A stretch of 64,000 nucleotides of DNA, from assembly GCA_964030785.1 (NCBI GenBank), contig OZ034969.1, positions 45,718,701 through 45,782,700 of the forward strand, in the 5' to 3' direction. Under the pieces are notes generated by a model. It was given only the letters and a program-made list of their open reading frames with translations, ran no database searches and was not told the DNA's origin. Every line of letters begins with the position of its first letter. Positions within the stretch are counted from its first letter, which is position 1. Shown piece by piece: positions 11,889 through 23,300 of the stretch. The stretch comes from Siderastrea siderea. Lineage: Eukaryota > Cnidaria > Anthozoa > Scleractinia > Rhizangiidae. The position numbers and the translations under genes were made by a program.

Positions 11889-14122
11889 TCATTGCTTACT
11901 CAACACTTCATATCTAATTTACACTGCGCACCTCATTGGTAACTCATCAAATCATATCCAATGCGCGCTGCACACCTCATTGGTTACTCAATACTTCATA
12001 TCCAATGCACGCTGCGCGTATCATTGGTTACTCAATACTTCATATCCAATGCATGCTGCGCATATCATTGGTTACTCAACACTTCATATCCAATACGTGC
12101 TGCTCTTCTCATTGGTTACTCATCACTTCATATCCAATACGCGCTGCACCTCTCATTGGTTACTCATCACTTCATATCCAATACGCGCTGGGCGCCCCAT
12201 TGGTTACTCATCACTTCATATCCAATGCGCGCTACGCACCTCATTGGTTACTCATCACTTCATATCCAATACGTGCTGCGCACCTCATTGGTTACTCATC
12301 ACTTCATATCCAATACGCGCTGCGCACCTCATTGGTTACTCATCACTTCATATCTAATACGCGCTGCGCACCTCATTGGTTACTCATCACTTCATATCCA
12401 ATACGCACTGCGCCTCTCATTGGTTACTCATCACTTCATATCCAATACGCGCTGCGCACCTCATTGGTCACTCATCACTTCATATCTAATACGCGCTGCG
12501 CACCTCATTGGTTACTCATCACTTCATATCCAATGCGTGCTGCGCACCTCATTGGTTACTCATCACTTCATATCCAATACGCGCTGCGCACCTCATTGGT
12601 AACTCATCACTTCATATCCAATACGCGCTGCGCACCTCATTGGTTACTCATCACTTCATATCCAATACGCGCTGCGCACCTCATTGGTTACTCATCACTT
12701 CATATCCAATGCGCACTGCGCCTCTCATTGGTTACTCATCACTTCATGTCCAATACGTGCTGCGCACCTCATTGGTTACTAATCACTTCATATCCAATGC
12801 TCACTGCGCCTCTCATTGGTTACTCATCACTTCATATCCAATACGTGCTGAGCACCTCATTGGCTACTCATCACTTCATATCCAATGCTCACTGCGCCAC
12901 TCATTGGTTACACATCACTTCATATCCAATACGCGCTGCGCCACTCATTGGTTACTCCTCATTTCATATCCAATACGCGCTGCGTACCTCATTGGCTACT
13001 CATCACTTCATATCCAAGACGCACTGCACCTCTCATTGGTTACTCCCCACTTCATATCCAATACGCGCTGCGCACCTCATTGGTTACTCATCACTTCATA
13101 TCCAATACGCGCTGCGCACCTCATTGGTTACTCATCACTTCATATCTAATACGCGCTGCGCCTCTCATTGGTTACTCATCACTTCATATCTAATACGCGC
13201 TGCGCACCTCATTGGTTACTCATCACTTCATATCCAATACACGCTGCGCACCTCATTGGTTACTCATCACTTCATATCCAATGCGCGCTGCGCACCTCAT
13301 TGGTTACTCCTCACTTCATATCCAATACGCGCTGCGCACCTCATTGGTTACTCATCACTTCATATCCAATACGCGCTGCGCACCTCATTGGTTACTCATC
13401 ACTTCATATCCAGTACACGCTGCGCCTCTCATTGGTTACTCATCACTTCATATCCAATACGCGCTGCGCACCTCATTGGTTACTCATCACTTCATATCCA
13501 ATACACGGTGCGCCTCTCATTGGTTACCCATCACTTCATATCCAGTACGCGCTGCGCCTCTCATTCGTTACTCATCACTTCATATCCAATACGCGCTGCG
13601 CACCTCATTGGTTACTCATCACTTCATATCCAATACACGGTGCGCCTCTCATTGGTTACCCATCACTTCATATCCAGTACGCGCTGCGCCTCTCATTCGT
13701 TACTCATCACTTCATATCCAATGTACGCTGCGCGCCTCATTGGTTACTCATCACTTCAGATCCAATGCGCGCTGCGCACCTCATTGGTTACTCATCACTT
13801 CATATCTAATACGCGCTGCGCACCTCATTGGTTACTCATCACTTCATATCCAATACGCGCTGCGCACCTCATTGGTTACTCATCACTTCATATCCAGTAC
13901 GCGCTGCGCATCTCATTGGTTACTCATCACTTCATATCCAGTGCACGCTGCGCACCTCATTGGTTACTCATCACTTCATATCCAATACGCGCTGCGCATC
14001 TCATTGGTTACTCATCACTTGATATCCATTGCGGGTTGTGCACCTCATTGGCTACTCCTCACTTCATATCTAATACACGCTGCGCACCTCATTGGTTACT
14101 CAACACTTCATATCCAATGCGC
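11889..14122. repeat. 44-bp satellite array, about 50 units
   Basis: The period is 44 bp and copies are mostly 90-100 percent alike. A typical unit contains, in order, CCAAT, acgcgctgcgcacctc, ATTGG and ttactcatcacttcatat. Every unit therefore has a CCAAT box in each orientation, 16 bp apart, around a GC-rich alternating purine-pyrimidine stretch. First units (11889-12090) are more diverged and read actcaata instead of actcatca. A three-unit block with the rare variants 'acacggtgcgcc' and 'cattcgtta' is duplicated at a 132-bp offset (13501 and 13633). Because 44 is not a multiple of 3 and the unit lacks plus-strand stops, all three plus frames stay open for long stretches; I regard those frames as artefacts. 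The array lies between convergent genes. Confidence 0.95.
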
Positions 14123-15139
14123 TAAGTTCAGGAAACAAAATTGGAATACCCTTGACGTGATAAGACGCGTGAATACCGGCAAATTTGCGGGGATTTGCAA
14201 ACCGATTTTCGCTTTGAGCTTGGGTACCTTCGACAAGCGTTTGTCCACTAGAATACAACGTCAGCGTCATAATCAACTCCATTTCTCTATTTCTTTGATG
14301 TAATATCCTCACGAAATCTTTTCAATTTGGCTACGATCGAAACACAAATGTGATGCCACTGATGGTATTTCACGAAAAAAAAAAAGAGGGTTCAATCATC
14401 CAATGTAAGTGTCTTGAAATAATCTAAACTTCCTATACCTTACGTTTCTGAACTGTAACTTGCACACAAGTTTTTGTACAAATGCTTTGATTTTATTTGA
14501 AACTATGTACATAAATTACAGAAATGGTTGAAATAAAATTCTTTTGTTAATTGGACGAACTGCGAAATAGCTGCGTCGATTTATTTCACAAGTGAGTCAA
14601 ATGAACATTGAATTGGAGGAGATGAAATTTTCACTGGTTTAATTTTACTTGTTACAGCTTCGTAAAGAAAGGAAGGTGATTTCAACGTGTCTAGGTGTAC
14701 GCCAGTGGGCATTGTTAGAAAGTTGACACTGTAAGCTGCGCATGCCCGTTTCAATGACTGTACGTCATACTCAGCTCGTGGTTTCAGTCGCCATCTTGTA
14801 GCGGCGAACAGTGTTGTTTTCAGATCTGTGTCTTGTTCGCTATTTTGGGTCGTTTTCTCCTTAGTAAAAAGCCTAATTCGCGTAACCTTCAGCAAAAGCT
14901 GCAAAGAATTCTTTTCATGAATTTACCCAAACAGACAAGGACTTCCAACGAATCGTTTCGGTGAAATGTTTGTTCCAAAGATCTTTACAGAGTTCCTTGT
15001 TCACGCGTTTATTTAAAGTCAGACTGGCTATTTAAAATAGCTGCTTTCACCACGCAACAAGCGATTACAGGTGCAAAATGGTTGCAGCAGATAAATCTGA
15101 CGTTATTTCTGTTCTTTGTTCTCAAATGAAACATCCATT
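14123..15139. other. Unassigned stretch after the satellite
   Basis: No supported gene. The minus-strand open frame of 107 codons at 14581-14904 has no domain that I recognise and no convincing splice context. Confidence 0.4.
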
Positions 15140-15468
15140 TTATGAATGGAGCTTCCTAATACAGAGGTATTTTTGCGTGGTTTATGGCCATGGAGAAAGA
15201 GCAGATCTTAGTAAGGGGTATTGGAAACCAAAAAGAAAATTGGGAGTATCCAAGCATTTTTCAGAAAGTAACAAAGCAACAGCAATTCTAAAAACCTTAA
15301 ACAATAATGGCATCTTTTCCAAATCGAAGCTTATAATAATTATCTCTGAAAAATGTGTGGTCACTTCCAATGTTCTTTTTAGATTCTGATAATAACCACT
15401 GCTAAGATCTGCTTTCCCTCATAGCCATAAGTCGCACAAAAATACGTTTGTATTAGGAGGCACAGTGA
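15140..15468. mobile_element. TTAA-type MITE, family A, copy 1 (diverged)
   Basis: It shares the left inner word cctaatacag-ggtatttttgc, the central tcagaaagtaa / ttatctctgaaaaatg palindrome, gattctgataa, gctaagatctgcttt and the right end gtattaggaggcac with the copies at 43446 and 58072. The right end is next to TTAA at 15469-15472; the left end is eroded. Confidence 0.75.
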
Positions 15469-15683
15469 TTAAAGGGGGAGAACCTTAACTACAAAAAGGC
15501 TACAAAAGGGTTGCTATGGACGGCTTCTAGCCGTCATATCTTGGGCTCCCTAACTTCCCTAGGTTCGGTTTTCGGCCATGTGTGTTCTATTGAAGGTTGC
15601 TTTAATTTTTTAGAGTCACGACCACATTTGGAAAGTCACGTGACGAAAACACTAAACCCTTTCAAGCTCAAAAAGCTTACGCG

Positions 15684-15889
15684 TTACTCTAATAAAAACA
15701 ATGCCAACGGTTAAAGAGGTTTCTCATGCAAAATCTGTAGTCTGGAAATTCGCGTTATTAAGAAAGCTATGACGTCAGCAAACCTTGATGACGTCACAGT
15801 TTTTTTCAATAACACGAATTACAAGAAATCCACACTATTTTTACATCAGAAACCTCTTTAACCGTTGGCGATGTTTTTGTTAGAGTTAA
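15684..15889. mobile_element. Hairpin MITE with two CRE-like sites
   Basis: The terminal inverted repeats are about 40 bp: ttactctaa, then aaaaaca, then gccaacggttaaagaggtt on the left, and the complement on the right ending tagagttaa. The centre has two tgacgtca-type palindromes about 20 bp apart. No coding potential and no clear target duplication. Confidence 0.75.
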
Positions 15890-17492
15890 TTTCACTTGAC
15901 TTCTAAATATGGTCTTGGCTTCCATGTCCTTCTCGGCAAGTTTGTATGCTCATGTGTGTAGGGTGAACAAGTTTTCCTTAGAGAGTTACCCTTGACAAGT
16001 TGCATTTGCTGGAGTAAGCGATTAGCGAGCCTTCTAAACGAGTTTGCTTTGATGCTAGCAAAACAGATATCGATATGATCAACACACTCTTACTTGCTGC
16101 ATACGAGTAAGTTTTCCTTGACAAGTTTCCTCGTCAAAGAGAAACTTGCCAGAGTTTTTCGTACCCTACGGGGCCTGTTTACACGCCACACGGAGGTTTG
16201 TTCATGTGCCGGAGGTTTGTTCTTGCAGGGCTGTTGTTTTCTTCAGACTGATATTGGGTGCTGAATTTGTCAGTATATGGCCTCATAAACATCGCCGAAT
16301 AACCATTGTTAGTACGTAACTTAAACTTTCTCTAGTAGAAATAAATTACTTCTTACAAAAGCGTGTCCCGAACTCGCTCAAACCGGACTTATTAGCTATC
16401 GCCCCTGCAGCCGAACAAAGCTAAACGGATTTAGCATTTCAATTTAACACCATTCCTCATTTAATTCGGTATTTTTATGCATATTGATGTTAAAGGATTC
16501 GGAAGGAATTCGAATGATGTTGAAAGGTGTTCATCAAAGTTTGATTGTCATCAAACAGATTGACAACACGGCTGTATGCAATAATCAGTTGGATGATGGG
16601 TACGTTCGGCAAGCTGTTTAAGACGTTTAATCGACGTCCATGGCCACAAACGCATTTCTAGCAAACATGAAGAAAAGAAAGAAACCAACAAAAAATGACA
16701 TAAAATGGTGTTTTACGGAAAAGATCATGTGGCCCTGACTGAACGTTCTTACCTGAACAATCAAAGTTGACCGTCGCGTAGACAAGTTTTGTAGTCACCC
16801 TAAATCCTAACGGGAACATGAACCAGTTGGACAAGAACTGAACTGAATTTGTAAAACGTGGACTGGATTTATAGCGGAGCCACCGCACTAGCGCGTCAGC
16901 GGAGCTCCATTGCTAAGGAAATTTGGTAACCCATCTTTGGTAGTGACGTAATAGTCACGTGACCATCCGTCCGTACGTCCGCCCGTCCGTCCGTCCGTCC
17001 GCACCACAGGGTTACCAATACACTTCATACACTGGATATAACCCTGTGCTGAATCCCATGTGTTTTTGGCGCGAGTCGCATGTTGACCCGCCTTGTAGCA
17101 AAACAAGCAAAGACAACAAAAGTCAAAAACAAATTTGTTAATGGAAAAAAAAGTTCAAAGAATACTCAGTTGTGTTTTTGGTGAAAGGGGAAAAGTTCAA
17201 TTTAGGCGAAAAAAATTAGGCGATAAAGTTCAGACGAAAAGTTCAAATTTGCCTTGTCGGTTCTGTTCGAACTCGGTCGGCACACCGCTTGAGTTCGCAG
17301 CTTTTCGCAACGGTTTCGACGCCAAATATAGCAGAGCTAGTGCTTTTTGGTTTTTTCTATCCACAACCATGGTTTTTACGGCGTTCCCAACACATTTTGC
17401 CAGGAAAAACACCAGCACTTTCATGGTGATAGGCAGCTTGTCACGAAGAAACAGTTAAGTATTAAAATTAATGGAGAAAATGTCAATAAATG
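15890..17492. other. Unassigned stretch with a CCGT microsatellite
   Basis: A (CCGT)n tract lies at 16967-17001. The wording 'tttgtaaaacgtggactggattta' near 16850 is echoed at 17730-17780 and, inverted, at 19525-19615, which suggests pieces of one old repeat. Inverted aacttgccagag and ctctaaggaaaac-type words near 15970-16155 suggest another decayed hairpin. No gene is supported. Confidence 0.4.
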
Positions 17493-17570
17493 CTCATGGC
17501 CAAGTGGACTAATATCCGGCTTCATATGCCGACGAACCGGGTTCGGCTCTCAGCGAGGGTGAGAATTTTT
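17493..17570 (+). mobile_element. tRNA-derived SINE head
   Basis: A pol III box A (tggccaagtgg) and box B (gggttcggctctc) are about 40 bp apart, followed by a T-rich tail. The stems do not close as a working tRNA, so a SINE head or tRNA relic fits better. Confidence 0.5.
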
Positions 17571-17896
17571 TTCTTTTGTTTTTTCTTTTTTTTTTTAATT
17601 TAACGACTTGAATGAGAGTATTTTCACAAATTTATAACTGCCGGCAAAAAAACAAACAAACAAACAAACAAAACAAAAAGGGGGGCTCCGCTTTTAGGCT
17701 TGGCTAGATCTAGATATTAGAAGTGGAGTGGATTTGAAAACGTGGACTAGATTTGTAAGAGGCGGATTTGTAAACATGGAATTTCGAACAGTGTACGGGT
17801 AGGTTATACACCAGGCGAGAAGTGTTTGGAAATGTCTCGATGGTATCGTAACCTAAAGACTTTTCACCGAGCGCAAGCTACCCGCACAGTGTTCGC

Positions 17897-18591
17897 CTTA
17901 GGGTGCGTTTCTTTGGGAGAATCCGAAAACGGATTTGTGATCCCAGATCATATGGATTCTTCGACACCAAAGAAACGCAAAATCCGAAAAAGGATTATTT
18001 TGTCATGACAAGGCAGGCTGGAGGCACGCAATATATATATATCAGAACGATATTTCTCTCGTACTGCCCTAGAATTCAACTAGAATGGAATACAAATAAT
18101 TTATAAACAAGGACAATATCTGCAGTAGTTCAAGTGAACTCGCTATTTGCGTTCACAATTAGCAAAATCTGGTCCCTGAATTACAGAAATGGTACACAAA
18201 TGAAGTTATCCTGACGTGTCTATGCTTCTGTCTGTACTTTTGGAGAAAACGTTTCAAATAATTACGGAACGGAATAATCACCTGAATTTTCTTTTTCACG
18301 ATCGAATGTTTTGTCACGCAAGATCGAGAGAAAATATGGCGAGACCAGTAAATTTGCATGGAAGACCGCTTGACAGATGTACTATTTTCGGATCCGTCCC
18401 CCAAAGAAACGTACGGATCATGAATCCTAAAAATCCGGATTTAGATTTGATTCGATGTATCCACTCGGAGTGTGGATTCTTCAGATCACTAATCCCTGAT
18501 TAATCCATTTTCGGGTTTAGGTTAAGAAACGCAAAATCCGTTTTAGGATACAAGAATCCAGATTTGGATTTTCCCAAAGAAACGCAACCTT
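17897..18591. mobile_element. MITE with ends like gggtgcgtttctttggga
   Basis: The left end reads ttagggtgcgtttctttggg and the right end, complemented, reads ttaaggttgcgtttctttggg. Inside, gaatcc / ggattc words occur in both orientations. The middle (about 18010-18390) is unrelated, possibly a later insertion. No target duplication was found; a hAT-like origin is a guess. Confidence 0.65.
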
Positions 18592-18648
18592 AATTGTCTT
18601 ATGTTTTTCTTACCGAAATAGCGTGGTCTACTCGGGCATTTACTTTAA

Positions 18649-19379
18649 GGTGGCTCGACCCGGGTTTTCACTAACCATACCTACTCTCTTTGAACATGAA
18701 ATACAAAGATGCCTCAAACGAAACAGGAAATTGAGTTAAACCTATTTGTAGGGTATAGATTGAAGTTTTAAAAAAGTGGGTTTTTTCGAGATCGACGTAT
18801 CCATAGCAACACGGTGACGTCATTGCTACTTTTACTCTTCCCTAATTTGTAAGAAATCCAGACATTCGTTTTAAAGCTAATTGTAGGACTTGTAGTTCAT
18901 ATTATTGTCTTCAGTTGTACCGATTTTCTACATTTTTTATGAGAGAGTTTTCGAGGAATAATTGATTGAAGGTTTTAGCTGCTGCTAACAAACGAATCAT
19001 AAACAATTCTTTTCGCCAAAAGAATTATGATTTGTTTGTTAGCAGCAGCTAAAAACTTCAATCAATTATTTCTCGAAAACTCTCCCATAAAAAATGTAGA
19101 AAATCGATACGACTGAAGACAATTATATGAACTACAAGTCCTACAAATAGCTTTAAAAACGAATGTCTGGATTTCTTACAAATTAAGGAAAAGGAAAAGT
19201 GGCAATGACGTCACCGTGTTGCTATGGATACGTCGATCTCGAAAAAAATCCCTTTTTTTAAACTTCAATCTATACCTTACAAATAGGTGTAACTCGATTT
19301 CCTGTTTCGTTTGAGACATCTTTGTATTTCATGTTCAAAGAGGGGAGGTATGGTTAGTGAAAAACCGGGTCTAGCCACC
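18649..19379. mobile_element. Nearly perfect 0.73-kb hairpin element flanked by TTAA
   Basis: The two arms of about 360 bp are inverted copies with few mismatches and meet at a 4-base loop near 19015. The element begins ggtggctcgacccgg and ends with the complement, and lies between TTAA at 18645-18648 and TTAA at 19380-19383. TTAA target duplication is typical of piggyBac and Kolobok DNA transposons. It has no coding frame, so it is non-autonomous. The high arm identity suggests it is young or kept alike by conversion. Confidence 0.85.
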
Positions 19380-19760
19380 TTAATAATCTGGGAAATCGTT
19401 TGTCTTACGGAATTTTATGTATTCCCCTCACACTTGTTAATAAAAGGTTAGATTAAGAAAAGATGGAATGTTCAAAAACAAAAACAAAAAAATTTGTCAG
19501 TCCCTGCACCGGTCGGATTTCACTCTAGGTTTGAGTCCATGTTTTACAAATCCTCGTTTTACAAATCCAATCCATCTTTTGCAAACTCATCCCAGTCCAA
19601 TCCAGTTCAATTTACTCGATTCATCAAGGTATCAATTTTAGCTCACTGGCAGTACAGAGTGTACAGTTTGTGCAACCATAATCTAAAACAAAGAAAGCTT
19701 CGGCACAGCGAATCTGTTTCTTAAAAGTGAAAGCCGGCTGAGCTTTCTTTAATCTGTCAG

Positions 19761-19952
19761 CGGTTCTTTTCATATTTTGGGGGCAAGGTATCTGAGCTAG
19801 TGATTGCCGTAGGTGAGGGCGCTAAATCCAGGAAGATGGAATCCAGCACTTCCAAGGCTTTAGGTAGTACAACTGACGGAGAAAAGGTAAAAAAAAGCAA
19901 CAACAAGAACAAAACGTCCAGCAATGTTGAAATGAATTTTATCGGGACTTGA
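19761..19952 (+). CDS. Orphan terminal-exon-like open frame
   Basis: After a pyrimidine-rich tract and CAG at 19758-19760, a 63-codon frame runs to TGA at 19950-19952. It starts RFFSYFGGKVSELV and ends with a Lys/Asn/Ser-rich tail. It could be the last exon of a plus-strand gene, but I find no partner exons upstream, and it lies 362 bases beyond the amidase stop. No family is recognised. It could be chance. Confidence 0.25.
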   Translation, partial: RFFSYFGGKVSELVIAVGEGAKSRKMESSTSKALGSTTDGEKVKKSNNKNKTSSNVEMNFIGT

Positions 19953-20313
19953 TTTATTGGTGAAAATTTCTTCAAATTTCTTCATACAATTACCCTCATT
20001 TTTATGGCTATAATATGCTGCTGACGTCTTACCTCTTCACTAAGGTCCTAAGATTAAATGTACTGATTGAAACTTTGAATTAACACCACGGATAGGTTCA
20101 TAGAAACACAATTTGCAATTGTTTACTATGAGGGCAACTAAACAGTCTTTAGTCTTTCGGAAGAGCTACTCTGATACAGAGGATCAAACGGGTAACCTTA
20201 GAGTGGTTTGACCGTGACAATAATCAATTTAAGATTTTTTCACGGCAATCTTTTTGAAGATCCCTAACCAGTACTAAGCTGACTAAGTACGCCCCGTCGT
20301 CAACACTTTGTTT

Positions 20314-23300
20314 CTATTCCTTAGTATCTCTGATTTTCTCGTAAGCGTAGGCGACGTTAAGGACAGTGGCCTCTTCAAACTTTCGTCCCACAATCATCAT
20401 ACCAACTGGTAAGCCGTCACTGAAGCCTGCATTGATTGTCAGCGCTGGATGACCGGTGACGTCAAATGGTGACGTATTTGGGATAGCCTCATACGCTTTT
20501 TGCAAATACTCTGCAAATAATCGTTTTAATAAACAATATTTAATGTCAGGGGTAATTATCCAGGATCCAGAAGACCGTTGCAGTAATAGCGATTGATCAA
20601 GAAATGTCCCAAGAAAACTGAGGCAACTAGGTTCTCGGGGAATTTATTACAAAGGAGGGGGAGAGCCTGTTCGCAGGTCCCGCGTAAATTACATGTCAAC
20701 CTCATCCCCAGGGTCTTCTCGCTTTTCAATATGGCGGCGGCTTGAAAGAAGACCCTGGCACACAGCGGATCACGTGACCGAAATCTCCAACGAGGATAGA
20801 GATTTATTCAAAATGGCGGCTACAGCGAAAAGAGTGAGAAGATCTGGGTACGAGATGTGGCTAAGGCGAAGATAAACAAAATGGCGGAAAAAGCTGAAGT
20901 TCAGTTCAAGAAAAAAAGAGGAAAAAAAGGATAAGTTTTGCATGCAAGAGTTTTTGGAATACGGCAAAGTGTTAGAGGTCTCTTATTTTGCTGTTCAGTG
21001 TTTCTTTTTTGTTATTTTAAAGTTAGGAGTAATGGATTTGAGCGTACTCGACTGTGGAACTCCGTACCGCTAGTTGATTCAATGTTCCTCAAGTGAAATT
21101 GTTCACCGACGTATACGCTCGAATGAACATATATTTTTGTTTCGTAAGGCTTTAGGCTATAAATTGTCTTATCGTTACATTGTTACAAATCCGTCCTTCT
21201 TAACTACCGTTACAAATCCGTCCTTCTTAAAAGACCCTTAAAATTATAGACTTTTGAAACATATCAGGCTTGATTAAGCTTAAAATGTAACCTTAAACCT
21301 TATGGAGTGAGCTTAGGCCTTAAATAAAACTAGTGATAGCAAATGTTTATTCTGCATGGCTTACTTCTTTGTAAGGTCAGTGAAAATGACTCATTTATTT
21401 ATTTATTTATTTATTTATTTACTTATTTGTTTAAGCTTATTTACAGTGCAACCTCGATATAACAAAGTGCAAGGCACTGGGAAATGAGCAGTGTTGTATA
21501 GACTGGTTAAACTAATTTTTAATCTGGCGTATTCCAGGTGCTGCTTTGGAGGAAGTGATAATCATTTTGGCTTTGTTGAATTTATTTGTGCCCAGTCATC
21601 CTTGCACAACGTTTTTGCTTGTACAGTTGCAGACCTTCAGGGCTTTGTTTTCTCTACTTTAGCTTCAGTAATTCTCATTAAATACTAGAACTGAGGAGAT
21701 TGTGAGACTGTAAATAATGGAGAAATAAAGCATTTTAACAGTGGATAGATTAAGTCCTCTTTGCTTGTTATGCACTTGTCATCGGCTTCGCCGACAGGGG
21801 GGGGGGAGGGGAAGGCTGTGTGTGGGGGAATCGGGGACCAAAATCAATATATTTCAAGAATTTTTGCCTCAAATTAAACTGTTATAAATAAAGCAGCAAT
21901 ACTGTTCATTATTCTGCTGTATAATCACTAAAGAGATGATGGATGACTCATTATTTCTTTGAACCTCTGTTGTAACTTTAAGTGGATTTTCGTGGTGTTC
22001 TAATTGGATCTGCAAACCCTTTCTATTTGGCTTAGGTTGACATGAGAATAGTTTTAAAGTAGAGACAGGAGATGGCAAATCATTTTAAAACAACAAAAAG
22101 TGATATCCACATAAGAGCACCCCAGGTTGACAGCAGTAAATTGTGGTATTCCTTTCCTTGTTGTTAACTGCAAATTCCAATTTCGACCCTTCATGAAATC
22201 TTTTTCTCTCCTTTTTCTTCTGAAATCCTGATCTTTCCCATTGATTTCAATTTTTGAAACACTTTTAAACTTCACCCAGATAACTCAATTGATTGAAGTT
22301 GTTAAGCAGAATTTTTTTTCAAACCTGTACAGGAATATTATCCCCAGAACTGGTCTAATGCACTTGTCATTGGCTTCCCCAAGCGGAGGGAGCCCGCGCT
22401 GATATGGGGACTTTGTTGATTGTCCATTTCAAAGTTCTTCCCCACTGGTGGGGGATTTTTTTCTAGCAAAGTCCCCAGTATTTTAGGGGGAAGCCAAACA
22501 ACCAACAAGACTTAACGATGCAATTCATTTTAGCTCTTGAACAGTTATCTAATGCTCGAAACAATTAACATTCTGATGAAAAATTCAACGTTTATTTTTC
22601 TAAACCTCTCCCACTACAACTGTATAATTATGTATAGGCAAATGATAACAAAGAACATACTATGATCGTGGCTCATTTGCTGCATGCCTCTAAACACTTC
22701 ACTCGACTTCACGAAAGATTGGACCTATACTTAGGCGCCTCAGTTCTTTTAACAGTTCTTTCTTCTCTCCTGAATTCTCCGCTAGTTGTTCTACTGTTCT
22801 GTTCATAGCGGATATTTGACAGATGGTCTATTTCATGCACAGAAAAAATAACTGATGGATTTTAACATACACCTCCTTGTTCTCACCCGCAGATCTTCCT
22901 AAAATCTTTTCATCCGTGACTGAGCAAGAACACAATTTGCTCCCAATCTCCTCTCGCTTTGCCAGGCGCAAAGTCTCCACATTTTCCCCAAGAGTTGGGG
23001 TATCATAAACCTATGTCCCCACATTTCCCCCACCATAGAAGTTAATATTCGTTGCAAAGTTCCCACAAAGTCCCCAATTCCCCCACACACAGCCTGGGGT
23101 CCTCCCACTCGGGGAAGCCAACAACAGGTGCATAATAGCAAAGAGGACTTAATCTATCCACCGTTAAAATGCTTTATTTCTCCATTATTTACAGTCTCAC
23201 AATCTCCTCAGTTCTAGTATTTAATGAGACTTACTGAAGCTAAAGTAGAGAAAACAATATTGAAAATGACAAAGCCCTGGAGATCTGCAACTGTACAAGC

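Noticed and set aside
11889..14122. CRISPR array
   Set aside because: Units are contiguous without unique spacers, and the genome is eukaryotic.
11936..14125. 729-codon open frame and its smaller companions
   Set aside because: Product of a stop-free 44-bp satellite read in shifted frames; all plus frames are equally open and no non-repeat domain exists.
22054..22275. Captured gene fragment in the MULE loop
   Set aside because: The Lys/Arg-rich frame is suggestive, but there are no splice signals or recognisable homology.
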